Positions 9,014-17,595 of a DNA stretch of 64,000 nt are shown piece after piece (the stretch's first letter is position 1; each line of letters starts with the position of its first letter). A model generated the notes under the pieces. It was not told where the DNA came from, searched no databases, and saw only the letters and a list, made by a program, of their open reading frames with translations. The position numbers and the translations under genes were made by a program. This DNA comes from JBJMHZ01 sp045807125. Its GTDB lineage: Bacteria > Actinomycetota > Actinomycetes > JAWWOL01. The stretch covers positions 1 to 64,000 of the forward strand of contig JBJMHZ010000049.1 of NCBI GenBank assembly GCA_045807125.1, read 5' to 3'.

Positions 9014-9052
9014 CCGCCCTCCCTGCCGGCCACCCGGCCGCGGGGAGGGCGG
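9014..9052. terminator. Bidirectional terminator hairpin
   Basis: The arms ccgccctccc (9014-9023) and gggagggcgg (9043-9052) are perfectly complementary, with a further small stem inside. The hairpin sits between the convergent ends of the hydrolase and the RCC1-repeat gene and can serve both. Confidence 0.75.
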
Positions 9053-9059
9053 CGGCGCG

Positions 9060-10391
9060 TCACGGGGTGGCGAGCACCACGACGACGTGCCTCATGCCGG
9101 TGCCGACCGACACGACGGCACCGGTCCTCGGCAGCGGCACGGGCCCCGGCCGGGTGCGGGTGACGAGCGGTCCGGCGGCGAGCTGGCCCTTGCTGCCGGC
9201 GCCCCAGCTGAGCAGCGCGCCGGCGCTCGTCACCGCGTAGCCGTAGGCCTCGCCGCAGTAGATCGCGCGCAGCCCGCGCAGCGGCTCGTGCCGCTCCCCG
9301 GGCAGCACGAAGGTCGGCGCCGGCTGGTAGGAGGTGCGGACGCCGTTGCCGAGCTGGCCCGCCGTGTCGTCCCCCCAGCCGACCGCCGTGCCGTCGCCGA
9401 GCAGCGCCATCGACGACAGCTCCGCAGCGCAGACGCTGGTGACGCCGTCGAGCACGCCGTCGCCATCGACGCCGGTCACCACGTCGGGGAACGGCCGCTG
9501 GCCCCGGCTCGAGTCGCCGAGCTGGCCGCGGCTGTTCGACCCCCACGACAGCACCCGGCCGTCGACGAGCACCGCCAGGGCGTGCTGGCCCCCCATCGCG
9601 ATGTCGCGGACGCCGGTGAGCCGAGGCGCGCCGTACAGGCCGTGCACGAAGACCGGGCGGTTGCGGAGCTGGTAGGTGCCGTCGCCGAGCTGGCCGAAGG
9701 AGTTGTCGCCCCAGCCGACCACCGTGCCGTCGGCGAGCAGCGCGAGCTCGCTGCGCCCGTCCGCCCTGATGGCCCGCGCGCCGCGCAGCGGTCCGTTGCC
9801 GCGCGGGGCGCGCACGGTCGACGGCGCCAGCGGCGGCGGCGTCGCGCCGATGCCGCGCTGACCCGCGTCGGCGCTGCCCCACGTGACGACGGTGCCGCCG
9901 CGCAGCAGCGCCATCGAGAAGTCCGAGTCGGCCGCGACGGCGATGGCGCCGGTGAGCCAGCCCGGGCGGCCGTCAGGGGCGCGCACCCGCACGGGCAGCG
10001 GCGACGGCCGCCGCGTGCCGTCACCGAGCTGGCCGTCGTTGTTGGCGCCCCAGGCCACGACCGAGCCGTCGGCGCGCACGGCGATGGTGTGCCGCAGCCC
10101 GGCCGCCACGCTCACGATGCCGTCGAGCCGCGAGGCTCCGAAGGGGCCGCTCACCGGCCGCAGGCTGCGCTGCGGCTCATGGTCACCGGTGCCGAGCTGG
10201 CCGTACCCGTTGTCGCCGCTGGCGAAGGCGACGCCGTCGATCGGTACCGGTGACGGCGACGTCGTCGCGGGACGGCCCACGTCGGCGTGCCGCACCGCAC
10301 CGCCGCCGGTGCAGGCCGCGAGCGCCGCCGGTGCGCAGGCGACGGCGAGCGCGACCGCGCAGAGCCGGAGGTTGCCGGGGCGCTGGGGCAC
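9060..10391 (-). CDS. RCC1-repeat beta-propeller lipoprotein
   Basis: A 443-residue predicted lipoprotein starts at the GTG at 10391 behind GGGAGG. The signal peptide ends in the lipobox LAAC. The rest consists of about seven RCC1 repeats with the signature GxNxxGQLGxG, for example GDNGYGQLGTGD, WGANNDGQLGDGT, WGDNSFGQLGDGT and WGSNSRGQLGDSS, which fold into a seven-bladed propeller. Bacterial RCC1 proteins are mostly of unknown function and probably mediate protein or glycan contacts outside the cell. It lies between two hydrolase paralogues and diverges from the third, so a role in the exopolysaccharide layer is a fair inference. Confidence 0.85.
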   Translation of the reverse strand: MPQRPGNLRLCAVALAVACAPAALAACTGGGAVRHADVGRPATTSPSPVPIDGVAFASGDNGYGQLGTGDHEPQRSLRPVSGPFGASRLDGIVSVAAGLRHTIAVRADGSVVAWGANNDGQLGDGTRRPSPLPVRVRAPDGRPGWLTGAIAVAADSDFSMALLRGGTVVTWGSADAGQRGIGATPPPLAPSTVRAPRGNGPLRGARAIRADGRSELALLADGTVVGWGDNSFGQLGDGTYQLRNRPVFVHGLYGAPRLTGVRDIAMGGQHALAVLVDGRVLSWGSNSRGQLGDSSRGQRPFPDVVTGVDGDGVLDGVTSVCAAELSSMALLGDGTAVGWGDDTAGQLGNGVRTSYQPAPTFVLPGERHEPLRGLRAIYCGEAYGYAVTSAGALLSWGAGSKGQLAAGPLVTRTRPGPVPLPRTGAVVSVGTGMRHVVVVLATP

Positions 10392-10577
10392 CGGGCCACC
10401 TCCCTCTCGGCCGCAACGGGGACGGCGAGTCCACCGACCGCATCCACCGACGACATCCACCGACGACGTCACCACTCTGCCACCGCGACTGGCCAGGTGC
10501 CGACGCGCCCGGCGGGTCCGGTGCATCGGGCGCGCCGGATCGCCGGGGCGCGGTCGTTCGCGTGGCATGCTCGATGC

Positions 10578-11756
10578 ATGGCGCGGGCGCATGGTCGGAC
10601 GGGCGCCCGCGGGCCGGTCGGGAGCGGACGGGCCGCGGCCGCCGCGCGCCCGCGAGCGGGGCGCGTCGCGGTGCGCTGCGCCGCCACCGCGCTGGCGACC
10701 GCGCTGGCCGCCGCGGCGCTCGGCGCCTGCACGTCCGCTCCCGACCGGGCCACCGGCCCGGCCCGCACGACAGCGCATCGCACCTCGTTGCCGGCGAGCT
10801 GCCCGGTCTCGTCCCTGCTCGTGCCTGCGTGCGGGGCCTGGTGGGGCGCCGCCGTCGAGCCGGCCGGCCGGCAGTCGCAGGTCGACGCCGTCAAGGCGTT
10901 CGAGCGGCGGATCGGCCGGCCGGTGCCGATCGTCCACCTCTACCACCGCGGCGGCGACCTGTTCCCGACCCAGGCGGAGCGCGCGCTGGTCGACGACCCC
11001 TCGACGCCACGCGTGCTGTTCTTCAACTGGCGGCCGGAGGGCGCGCTGACGTGGTCGGAGGTCGCGGCCGGCGGCGCCGACGACAGGATCGACCGGCTCG
11101 CGAGGCGCCTGCGGGCCACGCTGCACGAGCCGTTCTTCCTCTCCATCGACGCCGAGCCGGAGGACGAGGTCGTGCCGAGCGCCGGCTCCGGCCGCACGGC
11201 CGCCGACTACCGGCAGATGTTCCGGCACGTCGTCCAGCGGCTGCGGAACGACGGCGTGCGGGGCGCGGTGACGGTGATGGACTACATCGCCACCGCCAAC
11301 TGGGTCGCGAAGCCGTGGTTCGCCGCCCTGTACCCCGGCAACGACGTCGTCGACTGGCTGGCCGTCGACACCTACCTGCGGCAGTCCGAGGGCGTCACCG
11401 CCGACTTCGCCGCGCTCGTGCACGGCTCGCGGCACAGCGTCCCCGGCTGGCCCGGCTTCCTCGCCTGGGCGGCGGCCGTCGCGCCCGGCAAGCCGGTGAT
11501 GCTCGGGGAGTGGGGCGCCATCACCGACCGGGCGCACGAGCAGCTCAAGGTGGACCTGCTGCGCGAGTTCGCGGCCACGGCGCCGGAGCTGCCGCAGATC
11601 AAGGCGTACGTCTACTGGAGCTCGGCGCGGCAGCTGCCGGTCAACGGCGGGTCGGGCACCGGCGACACCCGCATCGACGCCAGCGAGCGGACGATCGAGG
11701 CGTTCGTCGACGCGGTGCGCGAGCCGTGGTTCAGCCGGGTGAGGCTGCCTCGCTGA
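10578..11756 (+). CDS. Clan GH-A (GH26-like) glycoside hydrolase lipoprotein
   Basis: This third paralogue is the shortest (392 residues). It lacks the carbohydrate-binding module and linker of its relatives. It carries a lipobox (LGAC) after a hydrophobic signal, so it is anchored to the membrane rather than released. The catalytic domain begins CPVSSLLVPACGAWWG, with DAEPED (acid/base Glu near 192) and LGEWG (nucleophile near 310). The ATG at 10578 has no clear ribosome binding site, and an in-frame GTG at 10671 is possible. Its end overlaps the convergent flippase gene by 26 bp. Confidence 0.82.
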   Translation: MARAHGRTGARGPVGSGRAAAAARPRAGRVAVRCAATALATALAAAALGACTSAPDRATGPARTTAHRTSLPASCPVSSLLVPACGAWWGAAVEPAGRQSQVDAVKAFERRIGRPVPIVHLYHRGGDLFPTQAERALVDDPSTPRVLFFNWRPEGALTWSEVAAGGADDRIDRLARRLRATLHEPFFLSIDAEPEDEVVPSAGSGRTAADYRQMFRHVVQRLRNDGVRGAVTVMDYIATANWVAKPWFAALYPGNDVVDWLAVDTYLRQSEGVTADFAALVHGSRHSVPGWPGFLAWAAAVAPGKPVMLGEWGAITDRAHEQLKVDLLREFAATAPELPQIKAYVYWSSARQLPVNGGSGTGDTRIDASERTIEAFVDAVREPWFSRVRLPR

Positions 11757-13386
11757 GCGCCGACCCGGCCGCCGGGCGCCGGCGCAGCGCCTGGCCGAGG
11801 ATCACGAGGTCGGTCGCGTCGCGCCGGCGCCACAGCAGCCAGCAGTAGGCCGCGATCGGCACGGGCACCAGCACGACGGCGAGCGTCTCGCCCACCGTCA
11901 GGTGCAGCAGGAGGGGCAGGACGCCGAAGCAGGCGGCCGCGCTGGCCGCGGCCCACCACAGCCCTGGGCTGGCGGCGGTGAGCCCCACCCGGCGGTGGAC
12001 CTGCACCAGCGGCAGCACGTTGCGCAGCACGATCGCGACCGCCCACCCGATCGCCGCGCCCTTGATGCCGAGCCGCGGGATCAGCAGCACGTCGAGCCCG
12101 AGGTCGGCCGCCAGCGCGACGACGCTGTTGCCCAGGCTCAGGCTGCTGTGCCCGGCCATCGTCAGCACCACGTCGACCGGGCCGGCCGCGGTGGACAGCA
12201 GCATGGTGAGCGCGAGCAGCACGAGGACGGCCTCGCCGGCCGAGTAGCCGGAGCCGAAGACCTTCAGCGCGAGATGCGAGTAGCCCACCATCAGCAGGTA
12301 CGGCGGCCAGGTGGCCGCGACGATCCAGACCGTCGACACCCGGAACAGCCGGCCGGCCCCGGCCCGGTCGCCGCGGGCCAGCGCACGGGACAGGTGCGGC
12401 TGCATGACCTGCTGGATGGCCTGCACCGCGAGCTGCCCCAGCACCAGGAACCGGGTCGCCGCCGTGTAGATCGCCGCCTCGCGCGGCGAGCGCATGATCG
12501 CGACGAGGACGATGTCGGCCCGCTGGAGCGCGACCTGGCAGATGCGGGCGCCGGCCCGCGGCAGCGTGTAGGACCAGAAGCCGCGGGCGATCGCGCGCAG
12601 TGACAGCTCGCCGGGCGGTACCGGCTCGCCGGCCGTCATCGCCTTCGCGGCCCCCTGCGTGGCACTGGCGTCCACTGCGCCGAGGACGTGCTGCGCGTGC
12701 CGCGCATGCAGCCGGCGGGCCCACCAGATCGAGGCGAGGAGCGCTGGCAGGTACGGCGCGACCCAGGCCAGGGCGAGGGTGCGGTCGGAGGCGCCGGCCG
12801 CGTAGGCGACCACGACGGCGGCCACTTGCAGGAGGCTGCGGGCGATCCGCTCGACGAGCACGGTCGGGCGCATCGTGCGGTAGGCCCGCGTCGTCGCGAG
12901 CACGAGGTCGTGCATCGCGGCCACGGGCACGAACACCGCCATCACCCGCAGCATCGCGGCGGTCGTCCCTGAGGAGTTGCCGCTCGCGGTCAGCGAGGTG
13001 AGGACGTCGCCCACCAGCACGAGGAGCAGTCCGCCGAGGGCGCTCACGACGGCGGTGGGGATGAGGGCCACCCGCAGGCAGGCGTTGACGGCGTCCCACC
13101 GGCGGGCCACCTCGTACCGCGGCAGCCAGTGCAGCAGGCCGGTGTCGACCCCGAGCTCCACGATCGCGACCACGATGAGGAAGACCGACGACGCGGCGAA
13201 CAGCGAGCCGGCCGTCTCGGCGGGGAACCCGCGGGTCACCGCGATGACGACGACGAAGCTGAGCAGCCCGCTCACCATCGCGCCGACGCCGCCGAGGATG
13301 CCACCCCGCGCGACCCGCGACAGGGCGCGGTCGACGTCGCCAGGGGTCGTCGGCACGCTCAGATGGTCGTGCTGGTCGGTCCTCAC
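11731..13386 (-). CDS. Oligosaccharide flippase (MOP/Wzx-type membrane protein)
   Basis: This 551-residue polytopic protein has about 12-14 hydrophobic helices. They begin with ILGGVGAMVSGLLSFVVVIA and end with paired helices near the C-terminus. The pattern fits the polysaccharide transport (MOP/MVF) superfamily that moves lipid-linked repeat units across the membrane. It starts at the GTG at 13386 with a weak upstream site. It lies 58 bp downstream of the chain-length regulator gene, in the same direction, so the two are probably an operon. Its substrate would be the repeat unit primed by the sugar transferase at 3323. Confidence 0.85.
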   Translation of the reverse strand: MRTDQHDHLSVPTTPGDVDRALSRVARGGILGGVGAMVSGLLSFVVVIAVTRGFPAETAGSLFAASSVFLIVVAIVELGVDTGLLHWLPRYEVARRWDAVNACLRVALIPTAVVSALGGLLLVLVGDVLTSLTASGNSSGTTAAMLRVMAVFVPVAAMHDLVLATTRAYRTMRPTVLVERIARSLLQVAAVVVAYAAGASDRTLALAWVAPYLPALLASIWWARRLHARHAQHVLGAVDASATQGAAKAMTAGEPVPPGELSLRAIARGFWSYTLPRAGARICQVALQRADIVLVAIMRSPREAAIYTAATRFLVLGQLAVQAIQQVMQPHLSRALARGDRAGAGRLFRVSTVWIVAATWPPYLLMVGYSHLALKVFGSGYSAGEAVLVLLALTMLLSTAAGPVDVVLTMAGHSSLSLGNSVVALAADLGLDVLLIPRLGIKGAAIGWAVAIVLRNVLPLVQVHRRVGLTAASPGLWWAAASAAACFGVLPLLLHLTVGETLAVVLVPVPIAAYCWLLWRRRDATDLVILGQALRRRPAAGSALSEAASPG

Positions 13387-13444
13387 CTCGTCACGTCCAC
13401 CGCGTGGTCGGTCCCAGGGCACCGGGAGGCGCCTCGGCCGGACG

Positions 13445-15178
13445 CTAGCGCCCGGCCGGCGGCTCGTCCTCGATCGGGCGGACCGAGCGGACGTGGCCGC
13501 GCGGCTCAGCGGTGACCGCGGCGGCCGGCTCGTCGCCAGGCCCACCGTCCTGCCCGTCCGCCGGTGCCTCCACGGCCCCGTCGGGGGGTGCGGCGGCACT
13601 GCGGCCGGAGGTGATCGCTGCGATGCGCTCGAGCCGCTCGGAGACCTGGCCGGAGCTGGCCTGGCCCTGGGCGCCCGCGCTCCGGCGGAGGCTGGGCAGC
13701 GACCGGCGGGGCCGCCGCACGACCACGGCGCCCATGAGCTGGCCGCCCACCCGGCGCAGCTCCCGCACGCTCGCGGCCAGCTCGCCCCTGGTCGACACGT
13801 GCAGCTCGCAGACCACCACCATCTCGTCGCCGGCGGCCGCGAGGGCGAGCGCGTCGGACCCGCCGGCCCCCGGCGCGGCCACGACGACGTAGTCGCCGCT
13901 GCCGGCGAGGGCGTGCAGGGCCGCCTCCATGTCCTCGGTGATGAAGCGCTCGGAGGCCCGCTCGATCTTCTGGCCGGCCTTCACGAGGTAGAGCCCCGGC
14001 GCGACGGACGCCCGCACCTCGAGCGGGTCCGACCCGCCGAGCAGGACGTCGGAGAGCCCGGGGGCGAGATCGCCCCCGGCCAGCCAGTCATGGCGCGGGC
14101 TGGGCGCGGTCAGGACGACGGTGACCTCGTGGCCGGTGCGCGACAGGGCCTCGCCGAGGCGCATCGACAGCTCGTCGGTCTGCACGGTGCCGGACAGCGC
14201 CGAGACGACGATGACCCGCGGGGCAGGCGCCCGCGCCGCCACGGCGGTGCGCAGCACGCGGTACTGCTCGGCGTCGCCGTCCAGGCGGCCGCCGGTGGCG
14301 GTGCCGGCCCGCTCGGAGACCCGCAGCTCGGCGAGCACCGGCACGCCGGCCTCCTCGACGGCGTCGGCGTCGTGCAGCCGCCGGTCGCCCCACTCGCGGG
14401 CGATCGCGATCGCGAGCCCCAGGAGCAGGCCGCCGATGGCGCCGAGCGCGCCGTAGGTGAGCGGCGTGAGGCCGTTGACGACCGGGTCGCCGGCCGGCGT
14501 CAGCACCTGGCCGGGGTTGCGGCTCGCGCTCGACAGCCGGGCCGACTCGGCCGCGATCGCGGCGAGCTGCTGGGTGTAGGTGGCGACCTGCTGGTTGAGG
14601 TAGGCCCGGTCGGACCGGCTGGACGACGAGTCGAGCGTCTTGGCGGCCGCGGTCAGGCTCTTCTGCACCTGCTGGCTGCGCTCGTCGAGGGCGGCGAGCT
14701 GGCTCGCCACGCTGGCCTGCGAGCGCCTGGCCCGGTAGCTCAGGTAGGACTCGCCGAAGGCCTCCGCGATGCCCTTGGCCTTCGCGCCGTCGGCCGAGCG
14801 GTACGCCACGGTGATGACCTGGCTGTTCGGCACGACGCTGACGCTCAGCCGGGAGCGCCAGGCCAGCGAGCCGGGGGCGAGGTTGAGCGCGTGCTCGACG
14901 AGCCCGGCGACGGCCGGCGTGGCCGCGAGCCGGGCGTCGGTCTGCACGTCGGTGTTGGCCTCGTTGCGCTGGTCGAGGCTCTCCGGCGCGTACGGGTTGC
15001 CCTCGAGCGGCGCGATGATGATCGTCATCGTGGACTTGTAGATCTCGGGTCGCGCGGCACCGGCCGCAGCCCCGAGCAGCAGTCCCGCGAGCACGGCCGC
15101 CACGATCGTGGTCCAGCGCCTCCGGAAGGCACCGGCGACCAGCCGCCGGTCGGTACCGGCTGCCGTCTCATAGCTCAT
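13445..15178 (-). CDS. Wzz/CapA-type chain-length regulator fused to a degenerate BY-kinase-like domain
   Basis: This 577-residue inner-membrane protein has helix 1 at about residues 22-42, an extracytoplasmic coiled region, and helix 2 near residues 235-260. A cytoplasmic P-loop-fold domain follows. It matches bacterial tyrosine kinases (AEQYRVLRTAV, later GLSDVLLGG and DYVVVAAPG). The Walker A position reads SALSGTVQTDE instead of GxGKS/T, and the Walker A' and B aspartates are lost. The acidic, Pro-rich tail has no Tyr cluster. ATP hydrolysis and autophosphorylation are therefore unlikely. It is co-directional with the flippase. AAGGA lies about ten bases before the ATG. Confidence 0.85.
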   Translation of the reverse strand: MSYETAAGTDRRLVAGAFRRRWTTIVAAVLAGLLLGAAAGAARPEIYKSTMTIIIAPLEGNPYAPESLDQRNEANTDVQTDARLAATPAVAGLVEHALNLAPGSLAWRSRLSVSVVPNSQVITVAYRSADGAKAKGIAEAFGESYLSYRARRSQASVASQLAALDERSQQVQKSLTAAAKTLDSSSSRSDRAYLNQQVATYTQQLAAIAAESARLSSASRNPGQVLTPAGDPVVNGLTPLTYGALGAIGGLLLGLAIAIAREWGDRRLHDADAVEEAGVPVLAELRVSERAGTATGGRLDGDAEQYRVLRTAVAARAPAPRVIVVSALSGTVQTDELSMRLGEALSRTGHEVTVVLTAPSPRHDWLAGGDLAPGLSDVLLGGSDPLEVRASVAPGLYLVKAGQKIERASERFITEDMEAALHALAGSGDYVVVAAPGAGGSDALALAAAGDEMVVVCELHVSTRGELAASVRELRRVGGQLMGAVVVRRPRRSLPSLRRSAGAQGQASSGQVSERLERIAAITSGRSAAAPPDGAVEAPADGQDGGPGDEPAAAVTAEPRGHVRSVRPIEDEPPAGR

Positions 15179-15584
15179 GGCTGACCAATCCTTCGTCACC
15201 GCGCGGCCCTGCGGCCGTCCACTTAGCGTAACTGCAACGACAGGTCCCCGAGTGCGCTGCCAGCAATCGCCCGGCATCGAACGACGACCGATGCATCCTG
15301 AATTGCCGGTATTTCCTGCCAGCTGCGCGCACGGTGCGTGACTTGCCCCGCGCGTGCAGCCTTGTGCCCTCCGCTCGCCCTGACGCTACGGTGAGCGGGT
15401 TGTCCCGCTCGGGCTACCCATCGGCCGGCTCAGCCACTCGGTTGAGTGGTCGAAGCCCTAGCATCGGTGCGGCGCGTCCCGCGCGATAGCCCCTAGCAGC
15501 CCCCTGGCCGCCCTCTCGCGGCACCGGGCAGCACCGGGCAGCACCGGGCAGCACCCGGCAGCGTCATCCCCGAGGAGGTTCGTG
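15179..15584. promoter_or_regulatory. Divergent intergenic region with decameric repeats
   Basis: About 400 bases separate the minus-strand chain-length regulator from the plus-strand sulfotransferase. A direct repeat of the decamer gcaccgggca (three copies and a variant, about 15521-15560) sits just before the sulfotransferase ribosome binding site. The AT-richer segment at 15220-15320 probably holds the promoter of the regulator gene. No RNA gene was recognised. Confidence 0.4.
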
Positions 15585-16601
15585 GTGCCCGACCGGCCGA
15601 CCGTCGTGCTGCTCGGAGGCTTCGGCCGCAGCGGCTCCACGCTGCTCGAGCGGGTCATCAGCCGCGCCTCGGGGGCCACCGCGCTCGGCGAGGTCATCCA
15701 CTGCTGGGAGCGCGGTCTGCTCGGCGGCGAGCTGTGCGGCTGCGGGCTGGCGTTCCCGGAGTGCCCGTTCTGGACGGCGGTCGGCGAGACCGCGCTCGGC
15801 GGCTGGGACGCGGTCGACGCCGAGGAGATGCTCGCCCTGCGCCGGGAGCTCTGCACCAACCGCAACATCCCGTTGCTGCTGATGCCCTGGCTCTCGCCGG
15901 CGTTCCGGCGGCGGCTGGACCGCTACGTCGACGTGCTCGACCGGCTCTACGCTGCGGCCGCCGAGGTGTCCGGCTCGCCGCTGCTCGTCGACTCGAGCAA
16001 GCACCCCAGCCACGCGTTCCTGCTGCGCCACGGCCGGGTGCGGCTGCGCGTCGTGCTGGTCGTGCGCGACAGCCGGGGCGTCGCGTACTCGTGGAGCAAG
16101 CGGGTGCTGCGGCCGGAGGTCGCCGATCGCGAGGACTACATGCCGACCTACTCGCCGCTCGGCGCGGCCAACCGGTGGTCGGCCTACAACCTGCTGTTCC
16201 AGCTGCTGGCGCTCGCCCTCACCAGGGTGCGGGTCGTGCGGTACGAGGACTTCGTGCTGCGGCCGGCCGCGACGATCGACCGGGTCCTCCGCTTCGCCGG
16301 CACCACCCCGGAGCCGGACGCGCGCGCCCAGCTGGTCGGCGGCTCCGTCGACCTGCGCACCGACCACACGGTCGCCGGCAACCCGATGCGCTTTCGCACC
16401 GGGCCGGTCTCGCTGCGCCTGGACCAGGAGTGGCGCGCCGCGATGCCGGCCCGCTCCAGGCGGCTGGTCTCGCTCGTCACCTGGCCGCTGCGGCTGCGCT
16501 TCGGCTACGTCGACGGCTTGCACCGCGGGCTCGCGCCCGACCGCGACGGCAGCACCGGGAGCGCGGGCAGCGCGGGCAGCGCGGGCAGCGCGCCGGAGTG
16601 A
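15585..16601 (+). CDS. Sulfotransferase family protein
   Basis: This 338-residue putative PAPS-dependent sulfotransferase has the 5'-phosphosulfate loop near its N-terminus (LLGGFGRSGSTLLERV, about residues 9-24). The 3'-phosphate segment is VVLVVRDSRGVAYSWSK (about 153-170), where Arg and Ser would bind PAPS. The GAGGAGG site favours the GTG at 15585 over the adjacent GTG at 15582. The C-terminus ends in a short GSA repeat encoded by tandem 9-mers. It lies between chain-length regulator genes, so its likely acceptor is the exopolysaccharide or its lipid-linked precursor. Confidence 0.85.
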   Translation: MPDRPTVVLLGGFGRSGSTLLERVISRASGATALGEVIHCWERGLLGGELCGCGLAFPECPFWTAVGETALGGWDAVDAEEMLALRRELCTNRNIPLLLMPWLSPAFRRRLDRYVDVLDRLYAAAAEVSGSPLLVDSSKHPSHAFLLRHGRVRLRVVLVVRDSRGVAYSWSKRVLRPEVADREDYMPTYSPLGAANRWSAYNLLFQLLALALTRVRVVRYEDFVLRPAATIDRVLRFAGTTPEPDARAQLVGGSVDLRTDHTVAGNPMRFRTGPVSLRLDQEWRAAMPARSRRLVSLVTWPLRLRFGYVDGLHRGLAPDRDGSTGSAGSAGSAGSAPE

Positions 16602-16602
16602 C

Positions 16603-17586
16603 TCAGATGCCGCGCCCCCGCTGGTGCGCCAGGTGCAGGACCAGCCGGGGCGTGAGCACCCGCCCCGCGACCAGGATGGCGAGGTAGGCCCGGCGCTCGC
16701 GCCAGTTGAGCCGCAGCGTGCGGCCGGCCCACCGGCAGGCCGTGCGCGACTGGCCGAGCGCTGCGTACGCGAACGCCTTCTGCCCCTGGATGCGGGCCAG
16801 GCCGCGCGCGCTGGTGCGGAACTCGGGGTGCTTCTCGACGAGGTAGTCGAGCGCGTCGATGATCGTCTGCCACCGCTCGGCGAAGTACGAGCCCGGGTGC
16901 CACAGCACCACGACCAGTGGCTGCTCGACGGCGACGACCGGGCCGGCCTTGACCGCGCGCAGCAGCCAGTCGTAGTCCTCGCCGTAGGCGCCGGGGATGG
17001 CCTCGTCGACCAGGCCGACCCGGTCGAGCAGGGCCAGCCGGTCGACGAGGACGGTCGACGGGTGCGCGGCCGAGACGCGGTCGCGGGTGAGGGCCTCGAC
17101 CGTCAGGTCGCCGGCGCGTGGGATGCGGTCGACCGCCTTGTCGCCGTAGCGGATCGTGATGCCGCAGACGGCCGCGACGGCGGCCTCGCCGCGCTCCGCC
17201 GCCCGCCGCATCGCCTCGACCTGGAGCCGCACCTTCGCCGGCCGCCAGGTGTCGTCGTCGTCGCAGAAGGCGACGTGGTCGGCGGCAGCGGCGAGGATGC
17301 CGGTGTTGCGCGCGCCGGGCAGGCCGGGCGTGCGCTCGTTGCGCACCACCCGTACCGGCCGGGTCGGCGAGTCGTCGGCGAGCGAGTGGTCGGGGGCCGT
17401 CTGGTCGAAGACGACGATGCACTCGACGGCGCCCTCGTAGTCCTGGGCCGCGACGGCGCGCAGCGCCTCGCGCAGCAGTTGCGGGCGGTCGCGCGTCGCG
17501 ATCACCACCGACACGGTGGGCAGGGCGGGGGCGGCTGGTGCCGCCGCCGGCTCGCCGGTCGGCTCCTGGGCTGGGTCGGTCGTCAT
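16603..17586 (-). CDS. Family 2 glycosyltransferase
   Basis: This 327-residue enzyme has a GT-A fold. The nucleotide-sugar-binding start is TVSVVIATRDRPQLL, the GLPGARNTG segment follows, and the metal-binding motif is FCDDDDTW (about residue 108). YGEDYDWLLRA supplies the likely catalytic acidic residues. It is the last gene of a five-gene minus-strand operon and begins 9 bp after the preceding stop. It would add one sugar to the lipid-linked repeat unit at the cytoplasmic face. Donor and linkage are unknown. Confidence 0.9.
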   Translation of the reverse strand: MTTDPAQEPTGEPAAAPAAPALPTVSVVIATRDRPQLLREALRAVAAQDYEGAVECIVVFDQTAPDHSLADDSPTRPVRVVRNERTPGLPGARNTGILAAAADHVAFCDDDDTWRPAKVRLQVEAMRRAAERGEAAVAAVCGITIRYGDKAVDRIPRAGDLTVEALTRDRVSAAHPSTVLVDRLALLDRVGLVDEAIPGAYGEDYDWLLRAVKAGPVVAVEQPLVVVLWHPGSYFAERWQTIIDALDYLVEKHPEFRTSARGLARIQGQKAFAYAALGQSRTACRWAGRTLRLNWRERRAYLAILVAGRVLTPRLVLHLAHQRGRGI

Positions 17587-17595
17587 CTGCCTGAT

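Noticed and set aside
15521..15560. Decamer repeats as a possible replication origin or att site
   Set aside because: There are only three to four GC-rich copies, with no DnaA-box-like or AT-rich unwinding segment and no recombinase nearby.
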